Part shown: piece after piece, positions 54,219 through 62,446 of the stretch | How the letters are laid out: every line of letters begins with the position of its first letter | How positions within the stretch are numbered: position 1 is the first letter of the stretch | Source of the DNA: RBG-13-68-16 sp050018455 | GTDB taxonomy: Bacteria > Acidobacteriota > Thermoanaerobaculia > Thermoanaerobaculales > Thermoanaerobaculaceae | Direction: 5' to 3' | DNA length: 64,000 nucleotides | Assembly: GCA_050018455.1 (NCBI GenBank) | Contig: JBEKAA010000010.1 | Span: forward strand, 21,345-85,344 | Program-made: the position numbers and the translations under genes | The notes under the pieces: generated by a model | The model's database searches: none | Told to the model about the DNA's origin: nothing | What the model saw: the letters and a program-made list of their open reading frames with translations, nothing else

Positions 54219-54293
54219 GGATCGAGTCTAGCGTAGGCGTGAGCCGGGCCGGCGGCTCGCGGTTCGCGCGGGGGGCGCACGCGCGCGTTCCCG

Positions 54294-54992
54294 TCAGTTC
54301 AGGGACCGCAGGAACCTGCGCCAGCGGGGGAGGTAGTGGTCGAACGGGTCGACCGACGCGGCCACGGCGGTTGCCTTGCCGACGATGGCATCTTTCGCGA
54401 CGAATCCGAACACGCGGGAGTCGCCGCTCTCGTCGCGGTTGTCGCCCATGACGAAGTACTGCCCAGCCGGGACCGCTACAGGGCCGAAGAACCGCATTGC
54501 GGGGAGCTCGGGCGTGATCATGACCGGGTGGCTGCGATCGCCGAGCTTCTCCGTCGCGAGCAACCTGGCGGGCCGGTCGCCGTGCTGGAAGTCGCGGACC
54601 TCGATCCCCGTCAGAGGGCCGTAACGGACCGGGTTCCCGTTGATGGAGAGCCGGTCGTTGCGAAGCGCCAGGCTGTCGCCCGGAAGTCCGACAACCCTCT
54701 TGACGAGCCTCTTCCCATCGGCCGGGGAGAACAGCACGACGATGTCACCGCGCTGGGGAGTCGTCCAGCGCGCCAGACGCCACCGGGTGAACGGCACCTT
54801 GAGGTCGTACGCCAGTTTGTTGACGACGATGCGGTCCCCCTCGAGGATGGTCGGCTTCATCGAGCCCGACGGCACGTCGTTCCAGTCGGCAATGGCGGAG
54901 CGGAACCCGCCTACCGTCACGAGGACGATGAGCAGGGACTTGATCCACTCGTTCCACAACCAGGTCAGCCTCTTCTTCCAGACCTCGTTCAT
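54294..54992 (-). CDS. lepB: Signal peptidase I
   Basis: 232 residues. One N-terminal membrane segment (IKSLLIVLVTVGGF), then catalytic S44 in DVPSGSMKPTIL and K98 in KRLVKRVVGLPGDS, with the later box MGDNRDESGDSR. It removes signal peptides from exported proteins. I chose the ATG at 54992, which has gaggcactg upstream; another ATG 30 bp earlier lacks a ribosome site. It is divergent from the M49-like peptidase gene. Confidence 0.93.
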   Translation of the reverse strand: MNEVWKKRLTWLWNEWIKSLLIVLVTVGGFRSAIADWNDVPSGSMKPTILEGDRIVVNKLAYDLKVPFTRWRLARWTTPQRGDIVVLFSPADGKRLVKRVVGLPGDSLALRNDRLSINGNPVRYGPLTGIEVRDFQHGDRPARLLATEKLGDRSHPVMITPELPAMRFFGPVAVPAGQYFVMGDNRDESGDSRVFGFVAKDAIVGKATAVAASVDPFDHYLPRWRRFLRSLN

Positions 54993-55194
54993 CAGTGCCT
55001 CGTGCGCCTCCCGACGCTGCATCCTACACCGACTGGTACGGAAGAGCAGGGAATTGGTTTTGAAGCGGTCCGCCCGAGCTCTCCGCGAGGAGCGGCCGGA
55101 CGTACAGCACGCACGCCTCGATCATGGCCGCCTCCGTCCACTGTCGACGTCGTGGAGAAACTCGGATAGGCTGGGGAACTGCTGGAGGTGTGCA

Positions 55195-56880
55195 ATGGAA
55201 CGGATCGTTCGCAAGTGCGCCGCCAGGTGCCTGGTCTTGATGGCGATATGGGGGTGCGGAGCGAAGCCGAGCACGGGGACCCCCGACGGACCGCTCAAGG
55301 TAGCGCCGGACATCCAGGCGCGCCGGACGCAATTCGTCCGCGAGACGCTTGCGGCCGACACGGCGGGTCTCGCGGCGAGCGACCGCAAGGCGATCGAGCA
55401 CCTCGTGCGCGCCGCGAAGCTGGTCGACTCGATATTCCAGCGGCAGGTCTGGCAGGGGAACCCCGAGTTCGCGGCTAGGGTCCAGTCGCTCGCGGGCCCC
55501 GACGCCGAGGCGGCGAAGGACTACTACCGGATCATGATGGGTCCGTGGGACCGCCTCAAGGACTCGGAGCCGTTTCTCGGCAGCGCGAAACATCCGGCAG
55601 GCGCCGGCTTCTATCCCGAGGACATGACCAAGGGCGAGCTCGAGACGTGGCTCGCGGCGCACCCTGACGACCGCAAGGCCTTCAGCTCTCCCGTAACCGT
55701 GATCCGGAGACGCGGGCACGATCTGGTGGCGGTGCCGTACGCGCACGAGTACGGCGATCTGTTGCAGCAGGCCGCCGCCGAGCTCAAGGCCGCAGCCGAG
55801 ACGAGCACGGCCCCGAGCCTGAGGAAGTTCCTCACCCTGCGGGCGGACGCGTTCCTCTCGGACGACTACTACGCTTCAGACCTCGCCTGGATGGACCTCG
55901 ACTCCCCGGTGGAGGTCGCGATCGGGCCCTACGAGACCTACGAGGACGGGCTTTTCGGTTACAAGGCGGCGTTCGAGGCGTTCATCTGCGTCGAGCAGCC
56001 GAAGGATTCCGAGCGGCTGGCTCTGTACACGAAGGAGCTGCCGTTCCTCGAGAGCCGGCTGCCGATCCCCGACGAGCACAAGAACACCAAGCGCGGGAGC
56101 GAGTCTCCGATCCGGGTCGTCGACGAGATCCTCACGGGCGGTGACGCCTTGCGTGGGGTGCAGACGCTGGCGTTCAACCTTCCCAACGACGAGCGCGTGC
56201 GGGAGGCCAAGGGCTCCAAGAAGGTGCTGCTCAAGAACATGATGCACGCCAAGTACGATGCAATCCTGACGGCGGTGGCCGCGCGCGCGCTGGCCGCGGA
56301 CGAGGTCGCAAACCTGAGCTTCGAGGCGTATTTCCACCACGTGCTCTTCCACGAGCTCTCGCACGGCCTTGGCCCGGGACGGATCAGGGTCGGCGGGCGG
56401 GACACCGAAGCCCGCCTCGAGCTGAAGGAGCTCTACGGCGCGATCGAGGAGGCAAAGGCTGACGTTCTCGGCGTTTACACGCTTGCCGTGCTGGCCAACA
56501 AGAGGACCGTGCCGCTGAGCGTGGTCCAGCCGCTGCCCTGGACATACCTCGCAGGGCTCTTCCGGGCGGCGCGTTTCGGAGCCGCCGACGCGCACGGCCT
56601 CGGGGTGGTGATCGAGGCCAACTACCTCCTAGAGAAGGGGGCGATCGAGGTGACGCCCGCTGGGCGTTTCAAGCCGGTGCTCGTGAAGTTCGGGGCGGGG
56701 ATCAAATCACTCGCCCACGACCTCCTGATGCTCGAGGCCGAGGGGTCCTACACCGGGGCGCAGGAACTGGTCAAGACGTACGGCACGGTGAAGCCGGCGA
56801 TGGCCAAGGTGCTGGATTCGCTGCGCGATGTCCCGGTGGACGTGGAGCCGGTATTCGCGGTCGAGAGCGGGACGAAGTAG
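55195..56880 (+). CDS. M49-like (dipeptidyl-peptidase III-type) metallopeptidase, lipoprotein
   Basis: 561 residues. The zinc site is H386-E387-x2-H390 in HELSHGLGPG, with the downstream Glu in EEAKADVLG (418-419); M49 enzymes use a HELLGH-type motif and this shorter HELSH form is known among bacterial relatives. The N-terminus MAIWGC contains a possible lipobox Cys, so it may be anchored in a membrane. The start follows ctggaggtgtgca. It would take dipeptides from short peptides in the periplasm or at the cell surface. Stand-alone gene. Confidence 0.88.
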   Translation: MERIVRKCAARCLVLMAIWGCGAKPSTGTPDGPLKVAPDIQARRTQFVRETLAADTAGLAASDRKAIEHLVRAAKLVDSIFQRQVWQGNPEFAARVQSLAGPDAEAAKDYYRIMMGPWDRLKDSEPFLGSAKHPAGAGFYPEDMTKGELETWLAAHPDDRKAFSSPVTVIRRRGHDLVAVPYAHEYGDLLQQAAAELKAAAETSTAPSLRKFLTLRADAFLSDDYYASDLAWMDLDSPVEVAIGPYETYEDGLFGYKAAFEAFICVEQPKDSERLALYTKELPFLESRLPIPDEHKNTKRGSESPIRVVDEILTGGDALRGVQTLAFNLPNDERVREAKGSKKVLLKNMMHAKYDAILTAVAARALAADEVANLSFEAYFHHVLFHELSHGLGPGRIRVGGRDTEARLELKELYGAIEEAKADVLGVYTLAVLANKRTVPLSVVQPLPWTYLAGLFRAARFGAADAHGLGVVIEANYLLEKGAIEVTPAGRFKPVLVKFGAGIKSLAHDLLMLEAEGSYTGAQELVKTYGTVKPAMAKVLDSLRDVPVDVEPVFAVESGTK

Positions 56881-57013
56881 GGTCGAGACGGCGCTTGGTC
56901 CGGAGCGTCGGATCGCCCGACTAAACCCCAGAGGCGCCGCCAGCGTCTAATCGGGCGTGGACACGGCACCCGAGCTTGCAGCGCCCGTCTCAGCCGGCAC
57001 CTGGAGCGTGGTC

Positions 57014-57550
57014 ATGAGCGCAGACGGCGACGACGAGCGCGTTCTCGTCCGGGCGGCCCAGGCGGGGGACCTCGGGTCGTTCGAGCGGCTGTACCGGTCC
57101 ACGGTCGGCCTCGTCCACGCCCTCTGCCTGCGAATGAGCGGGAACGCCGCACTGGCCGAAGAACTGACCCAGGACGCCTTCGTCCGGGCGTGGCAGAAGC
57201 TCGCCACCTTCCGGGGCGAGAGCGCGTTCGCCACGTGGCTCACGCGCCTGACGGTCAACGTCGTCCTCTCCGAGCGGCGCGAGCGGAAGCGGCGAGAGGC
57301 GCGCATCACCATGGCCGCCGACCTGGAGCCGTTCGCCGGGGCGGTACCTGCCGCGAGGCCCGGCGCCGCGCTGGACCTCGAGCGGGCGATCGCTTCGCTC
57401 CCGCCGCAAGCCAGGCACGTGTTCGTGCTGCACGACGTGCAGGGCTGGGAGCATGCCGAGATCGCCCACCACACCGGCCTCGCGGTGGGCACGTGCAAGG
57501 CGCACCTGCACCGAGCGCGGCGCCTTCTGAGGGAGGTGTTGTCGCCATGA
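57014..57550 (+). CDS. ECF-type RNA polymerase sigma factor
   Basis: 178 residues with sigma region 2 (GSFERLYRSTVGLVHALCLR, AEELTQDAFVRAWQKL) and region 4 (SLPPQARHVFVLHDVQGWEH, GTCKAHLHRARRLLRE). It directs polymerase to a small stress or envelope regulon. The start at 57014 has ctggagcgtggtc upstream; a GTG 57 bp earlier is also in frame but has no ribosome site. Its stop overlaps the anti-sigma start (ATGA). Confidence 0.94.
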   Translation: MSADGDDERVLVRAAQAGDLGSFERLYRSTVGLVHALCLRMSGNAALAEELTQDAFVRAWQKLATFRGESAFATWLTRLTVNVVLSERRERKRREARITMAADLEPFAGAVPAARPGAALDLERAIASLPPQARHVFVLHDVQGWEHAEIAHHTGLAVGTCKAHLHRARRLLREVLSP

Positions 57551-58230
57551 ACTGCCGGGACATCGCAACGCGGCTCGATGACTTCGTCGACGGTACGCTC
57601 TCCGCGGCCGACCGCGGCGCGGTCGCCCTCCACCTCGAGGCCTGTGCTTCGTGCCGGGAAGTCGAAGCGGAAATGAGGACGCTGGCGGCCGGCGCCGCCG
57701 CGCTCCCGCGGTCCATCGAACCCGCGCGCGACCTGTGGCCCGGGATCGCGGCACGAATCCAGGGGGAAACGGTGACGCAGGGGCGTTTCGGCGCCGGACG
57801 GCGCCATCGCTGGCATCATCTTGGTGCGCTTGCTGCGGCCGCAGCCGCGCTGGTGGTTGTCTCATCCATCGTGACGACGCTGATCGTCGCTCGGCGTGAC
57901 GCGGCAACGGCTCCCGCGGGGTCGGGTCGCAGAGGCATGGCGGCCGGCGTCACATCGGCGTCGCTCGAGCTGTCGCAGGCTCGGGGCACCTACGAGGCGG
58001 CCCGGCGGCAGCTTCTCGCCGCTCTGGACGCCCGCAGGAGCTCGCTGTCCCCCGCAACGCTCAAGGTCCTTGACGAAAACGTCCGGATCATCGACGAGGC
58101 GGTGCACCAGATGGAGAGCGCGCTGGCCCGGGATCCGGGCAACCAGGAGCTGCCCTCCCTGCTGGTGACGGCGTACCGGCAGGAGATCGACATGCTGCAA
58201 CGCGCGGCCGGGCTTCCGGCGCGCGGGTGA
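57547..58230 (+). CDS. Zinc-finger anti-sigma factor, membrane anchored
   Basis: 227 residues. An N-terminal zf-HC2-type ZAS domain has HLEACASCREVEAE with the H-x3-C-x2-C zinc ligands, plus an early Cys at MNCRD. A membrane helix (HLGALAAAAAALVVVSSIVTTLIV) is followed by a periplasmic helical region. It holds the sigma factor at the membrane until a signal is sensed. It overlaps the sigma gene by four bases and is 16 bp before the DUF4097 gene. Confidence 0.92.
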   Translation: MNCRDIATRLDDFVDGTLSAADRGAVALHLEACASCREVEAEMRTLAAGAAALPRSIEPARDLWPGIAARIQGETVTQGRFGAGRRHRWHHLGALAAAAAALVVVSSIVTTLIVARRDAATAPAGSGRRGMAAGVTSASLELSQARGTYEAARRQLLAALDARRSSLSPATLKVLDENVRIIDEAVHQMESALARDPGNQELPSLLVTAYRQEIDMLQRAAGLPARG

Positions 58231-58246
58231 GGAAAGGAGCACGGCC

Positions 58247-59122
58247 ATGAAGAGGATCGGAATTCTCGCACTGGCGGTGGCAGCCGCGGCGTTTCCCGCG
58301 GTCGCACAGCAGCGGGTGGACGAAAAACGGCCCGCGGCCAAGGACGGAGTGGTGGAGGTGCACAACGTGTCCGGTTCGGTCAAGGTGACCGGCTGGGACC
58401 GGGACCAGGTCGCCGTCACCGGCACGCTTGGCAAGGGCACCGAGCGGCTGGAGTTCACCGGCAGCGGAGCCCGCACGATCATTCGTGTGGTCCTGCCGAC
58501 TTTCGCGCACCACGTTGACGGGTCGGATCTCGAGATCATGGTGCCGCTGGGCAGCGGGCTCGAGGTCGACACGGTCAGCGCGGACATCACGGTGGGCAAG
58601 GTCAGTGGCGAGGTGAACCTCGAGTCGGTGAGCGGAGAGATCACCGTCGCCGGCGCGCCTAAGCGGTTCAACGCCAAGACGGTGAGCGGCGATATCGAGA
58701 TCACGGCTGCGAGCGCCCCGGGGCGGGCGAAGTCCGTCAGCGGCGGGATCACGCTGAACGGTGTCCAGGGCGACGTCGAGGCAGGTTCGGTGAGCGGCAC
58801 GATCTCGGTCAAGGGCGATGGGGTTTCCCGGACCGACATCGAGACGACCTCCGGCGACATCCGTTTCGACGCGGGCCTCGCGAAAGACGGGCGGCTCGAT
58901 GCCAAGACGGTGAGCGGGTCCGTCGAGCTGACGCTGCCGGCAGCGACAATCGCGGACTTCGACGTGACCACGTTCTCCGGCAACATCACGAACGAGTTCG
59001 GCCCGGCGGCCAAACGGACAAGCGAGTACGGCCCGGGAAGGGAACTGTCCTTCTCCACCGGCGCCGGCGGCAGAGTCGTTGCCAAGAGCTTCTCGGGCAA
59101 CGTCCACCTGCGCAAGAAGTAG
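58247..59122 (+). CDS. DUF4097-family exported beta-repeat protein
   Basis: 291 residues: signal peptide (LALAVAAAAFPAVAQ), then repeated strands of VSGxIxV type (VNLESVSGEITVAG, AKTVSGDIEITAAS, VEAGSVSGTISVKG, IETTSGDIRFDAG), which would stack into a beta-solenoid. DUF4097 proteins often accompany envelope-stress sigma/anti-sigma pairs; this one is the third gene of that operon and probably part of the regulated envelope response. A hairpin terminator follows 26 bp after its stop. Confidence 0.88.
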   Translation: MKRIGILALAVAAAAFPAVAQQRVDEKRPAAKDGVVEVHNVSGSVKVTGWDRDQVAVTGTLGKGTERLEFTGSGARTIIRVVLPTFAHHVDGSDLEIMVPLGSGLEVDTVSADITVGKVSGEVNLESVSGEITVAGAPKRFNAKTVSGDIEITAASAPGRAKSVSGGITLNGVQGDVEAGSVSGTISVKGDGVSRTDIETTSGDIRFDAGLAKDGRLDAKTVSGSVELTLPAATIADFDVTTFSGNITNEFGPAAKRTSEYGPGRELSFSTGAGGRVVAKSFSGNVHLRKK

Positions 59123-59148
59123 GCCAGTTCTGGGTTCGGGCCGCCACG

Positions 59149-59173
59149 AGGGCGCGCGCAGTCGGCGCGCCCT
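59149..59173 (+). terminator. Hairpin terminator of the sigma operon
   Basis: agggcgcgc (59149-59157), 7-nt loop, gcgcgccct (59165-59173), then ttcgttcg. A second perfect hairpin cggccgcc-ccccg-ggcggccg (59196-59216) follows and is also T-flanked on its right side. Confidence 0.65.
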
Positions 59174-59248
59174 TTCGTTCGCAATGCCGAAGTAGCGGCC
59201 GCCCCCCGGGCGGCCGTCTTGCCGTCCTTCGCGTGGTACTTTCTCGCC

Positions 59249-62125
59249 ATGATGAGACACGCTCTGAGCGTTGCGGTTTTGCTCGCCGGGGCGACCTCGG
59301 CCTCAGCCCAGGAGCCGAGCGCCGACTGGCGGACGTTCGAGACCCCGCACTTCCGAATCCACTACACGGCTCCGGCCGAAGCATGGGCGCTGCATGCGAC
59401 TGCAAGGCTGGAGGCCGTCCGCGATCGCGTGATCGCCGAGGTCGGGTACGCGCCGCCGCAGGTCGTGGACGTCGTGGTGTCCGATCCGATCGCGCAGGCC
59501 AACGGGATGGCGCTTCCGCTGCTCGTCTCGCCCCGCATGGTGCTCTGGACGAGCCCGCCGGGACCGGCGTCCGGGATCGGGTTCTACACCGACTGGACCG
59601 AACTTCTCACCGTGCACGAGGAGACGCATCTGGTGCACTTGCTGCGGCCCTCGCGCAACCCGGTTCAGCGGTTGGCGGAGGCGCTGCTGCCGGTGGGGCC
59701 GATCGCGCTGAAGGCCCCCCGATGGGTCGACGAGGGGTATGCCACCCTCGTCGAGGGCAAGCTGACCGGGTCCGGGCGGCCCAACGGGGATCTGCGAGCT
59801 GCGATCCTGCGCCACCGCGCCCGCGCTGGCGCGCTGCCGACGTACGAGCAGATGGCGAGCGACTCGCAGAGCTGGCTCGGCATGTCGATGGCGTACCTCG
59901 CGGGATCTGCGTACCTGGAGTGGCTCGTCGAACGCTCCGGGCCCGAGAGCCTCAAGCACCTGTGGGCGCGGATGACCGCCAGGGAGAGCCGGAGTTTCGG
60001 CGCGGCGTTCGAGGGCGTGTTCGGCGAGCCGCCCGCCAGGCTTTACGAGCGATTCTGCGCCGAGCTGACGTGGCGCGCCGTGGAGGCCGAGCGCAGACTC
60101 GGCCCGACGGCCGTCGAGGGCGAGGTGTGGCAGAAGCTCGCCTGGACCACTGGCGAGCCGGCCGTCTCCGGCGACGCGAAAAAGCTCGCGCTCGTGGTGC
60201 GGGACCGCACGAGGCCGTCGCGCCTGGTCGTGTGGTCGACCGGTGAGGACGATGAAGGCGAGAGGAAGTGGAAGGCTCGGATCGAGGGCCAACTCAAGCG
60301 GGATCCGGAAGACGTCGCGCCGGTCCGGGCGCAGCCACTGCCTCGCAAGCCGCTGCGCGAGCTGGTCACGCGCAACGGCGCGGAGCCGTTTACGCCTCGC
60401 TTCCTTCGAGACGGGAAGACGATCCTCTTCGTTCGGTTCGAAACGGACCCGGAGGGTTTCCTCCACCCTGACCTGTTCCGGTGGGAGACCGAGGCGGGCG
60501 GCGTGCATCGCATCACGCGCTTCGCCGACGTGCGCGAGGCCGACCCATCGCCGGATGGCGCGTGGGCGGTTGGCGTGCGCAACCGGCACGGCCTCTCGCA
60601 ACTGGTGAAGGTTGACCTTGCCACGGGCGCCGTATCGGAGGTCACGCAGCCGTCGGTGGATGTCGTGTGTGCGCAGCCCCGAGTCAGCCCGGACGGCACG
60701 ACGGTCGCCTTCGTGCGACACGAGGGTGGCGCATGGAAGCTCGTGCTGCGCGAGCTGGTCGGCGGGCGCGAGATCGTGCTCCCGAGTCCCGACGGGGCGA
60801 CCGTCGCGTACCCCGCATGGGGCGCGGGTGGGAAAGCCGTGTTCGCATCGCTGGGCACGCAGGGGTTCATCGACGTGGTCTCCTGGCCGGTCGGCGGCAC
60901 CGGCGCCCCGGCTGCCGTCACGCGGACGACCGGCGCGGCGCTGGCTCCGGCCCCGACGCCCGAGGGGTCGGCGGTGTACTTCCTGGCGCTCAACGCCGAC
61001 GGCCTCGATCTTCGCCGCCTGGAGCTGCCGGTATCCCCTGCGCCGGAGGCCAGGCCGTCGCTGGCCGACCTGGCCCCCGCGGCGCGGCCTGTCGCGCCGC
61101 CGCCGCCCCCCCCTCTGGCTGCAACAGAGGTGGCCGCGTCCAGAGCGTACGGCCTCGGGCGGCAGGAGCCGGCCGTGATCGTCGGCGGCAGCGCGGCGCC
61201 GTCGGCGAGCGCGTGGGAGCTCGGCGCGCGCCTCGGCGACGTGGTCGGCCGGCTCGACGTGGCCGCGATCGTCGGGGGAGGCGGCGGCGCCGGCCCGCGC
61301 GGCGGAACGCTCGCGGCCGCGTGGCGCGGCTGGCCCGTGACCGTCTCGCTGCAGCTCTTCGGGACGCGGGAGCGCCCCTCGGAGCAGCCAACGAGCGTGC
61401 CCGGGATCGGGACGGCGCTCGACGTCGATCGTAGCGGCGGCGAGATCTCCGCTTCCTGGCAGCGGAGCTGGGACACGGGGGGCCTCGAGGTCGGCGGCGG
61501 TGCGCTGCTCGGCAGGCTCGATCCGGTCGGCGGCGACTCTCTCGACCGGCACGTCGGTTTTGCAACCGTGCGGGCCACCAACACGCCCTCGATAGGGCAG
61601 TGGAGCTTCCCGCACCTCATCGAGGCACGTCTCGAGGCGGGGCGGACCGGCGACGACTCGTGGCGGCGGTACGGCGGCCGCTTCGAGGTCGGCGTCATGC
61701 GAGAGGGCGACGGTCTGCTGCTCTCCTTCCAGCGCAACGCCGTACGGGACGCCACGAGCCCTCTCGAGCGCGTGCAGCTCGGGGGCGTGGACGGCTCTCT
61801 GCTTCCGGAGAGCGCTCTGGCCGGCCGAATCGCGGTACCGGCGTTGCCGGTCGGGACGCTCATGGGGGACGAGCACGAGGGCGAGCGCGCGACGATGACG
61901 CTCGGTGGCCTGCCGCTGTTCTTCGAGCGCCACCGCGTCTGGGACCGAGACGGGTCGATGGGCGACTGGCTGCGCCTGACCGGGCTCGAGTGGGACCTTG
62001 CCAGCGGGCCCGTCCCGCTCGTGAAGATGCCGGGGTTCCACCTCACCCTCGGCGTGGCGCGGATCCTCGACGAGCCGCTGGACGATCGGACCGAGTGGTG
62101 GCTCGCGCTGGCGTGGCGGCCGTGA
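59249..62125 (+). CDS. Metallopeptidase-like/beta-propeller/outer-membrane-barrel protein
   Basis: 958 residues. After a signal peptide (HALSVAVLLAGATSASA) an N-terminal gluzincin-like domain has HEETH (123-127) and WVDEGYATLVEG with E162 as the third ligand. The middle (about 300-620) has PD40/TolB-like propeller repeats (ITRFADVREADPSPDGAWAV, PRVSPDGTTVAFV). After a Pro-rich hinge (about 620-640) the C-terminus shows alternating strands ending in EWWLALAWRP, as in an outer-membrane barrel. The ATG at 59249 has no good ribosome site. It may be a peptidase displayed on or through the outer membrane; I do not know a named family with this full order. Confidence 0.8.
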   Translation: MMRHALSVAVLLAGATSASAQEPSADWRTFETPHFRIHYTAPAEAWALHATARLEAVRDRVIAEVGYAPPQVVDVVVSDPIAQANGMALPLLVSPRMVLWTSPPGPASGIGFYTDWTELLTVHEETHLVHLLRPSRNPVQRLAEALLPVGPIALKAPRWVDEGYATLVEGKLTGSGRPNGDLRAAILRHRARAGALPTYEQMASDSQSWLGMSMAYLAGSAYLEWLVERSGPESLKHLWARMTARESRSFGAAFEGVFGEPPARLYERFCAELTWRAVEAERRLGPTAVEGEVWQKLAWTTGEPAVSGDAKKLALVVRDRTRPSRLVVWSTGEDDEGERKWKARIEGQLKRDPEDVAPVRAQPLPRKPLRELVTRNGAEPFTPRFLRDGKTILFVRFETDPEGFLHPDLFRWETEAGGVHRITRFADVREADPSPDGAWAVGVRNRHGLSQLVKVDLATGAVSEVTQPSVDVVCAQPRVSPDGTTVAFVRHEGGAWKLVLRELVGGREIVLPSPDGATVAYPAWGAGGKAVFASLGTQGFIDVVSWPVGGTGAPAAVTRTTGAALAPAPTPEGSAVYFLALNADGLDLRRLELPVSPAPEARPSLADLAPAARPVAPPPPPPLAATEVAASRAYGLGRQEPAVIVGGSAAPSASAWELGARLGDVVGRLDVAAIVGGGGGAGPRGGTLAAAWRGWPVTVSLQLFGTRERPSEQPTSVPGIGTALDVDRSGGEISASWQRSWDTGGLEVGGGALLGRLDPVGGDSLDRHVGFATVRATNTPSIGQWSFPHLIEARLEAGRTGDDSWRRYGGRFEVGVMREGDGLLLSFQRNAVRDATSPLERVQLGGVDGSLLPESALAGRIAVPALPVGTLMGDEHEGERATMTLGGLPLFFERHRVWDRDGSMGDWLRLTGLEWDLASGPVPLVKMPGFHLTLGVARILDEPLDDRTEWWLALAWRP

Positions 62126-62127
62126 GC

Positions 62128-62373
62128 GACGGCAGCGGAGCAGGGGAGCGGAGGAGCGGAGGAGCGAAGGAGCGAGAGACTGTTCGCACGTTCACACGTT
62201 CACACGTTCGAAGGTTTGAAGGTTCTGAGACCTGCGCGGTCAAAGGTGAAAGGGGAAAGGTCAAAGGGAAGACGAAGGCCCGGGAAGCCCATGGCCTTGT
62301 GTGTATGGTCTTCCGTTTAACCTTTTCCGTTTGACCGTTTACCTGCCCGTGCCGAACCTTCGAACCTTCGAAC
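62128..62373. repeat. Nested repeat element (complete copy)
   Basis: gagcggaggagcggaggagc-type units, then 8-bp units gttcgcac, gttcacac, gttcacac, gttcgaag, gtttgaag, gttctgag (62182-62229), 7-bp units gtcaaag, gtgaaag, gggaaag, gtcaaag (62239-62266), a 48-bp spacer, inverted 7-bp units gtttaac, cttttcc, gtttgac, cgtttac (62315-62342) and inverted 8-bp units cttcgaac (62351-62373). It fills most of the 321-bp gap before the beta-lactamase-like gene. Confidence 0.9.
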
Positions 62374-62446
62374 GCCTCTCCGTGCGCGGGCGGCGGGACC
62401 CCGGAACACGTAGAATCGCAGGCGATAGTCGTCGAGGAGGACTCGT

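Noticed and set aside
62128..62373. CRISPR array
   Set aside because: Repeat units are 7-8 bp and contiguous, without 25-40 bp repeats or unique spacers, and no cas gene is in the window.
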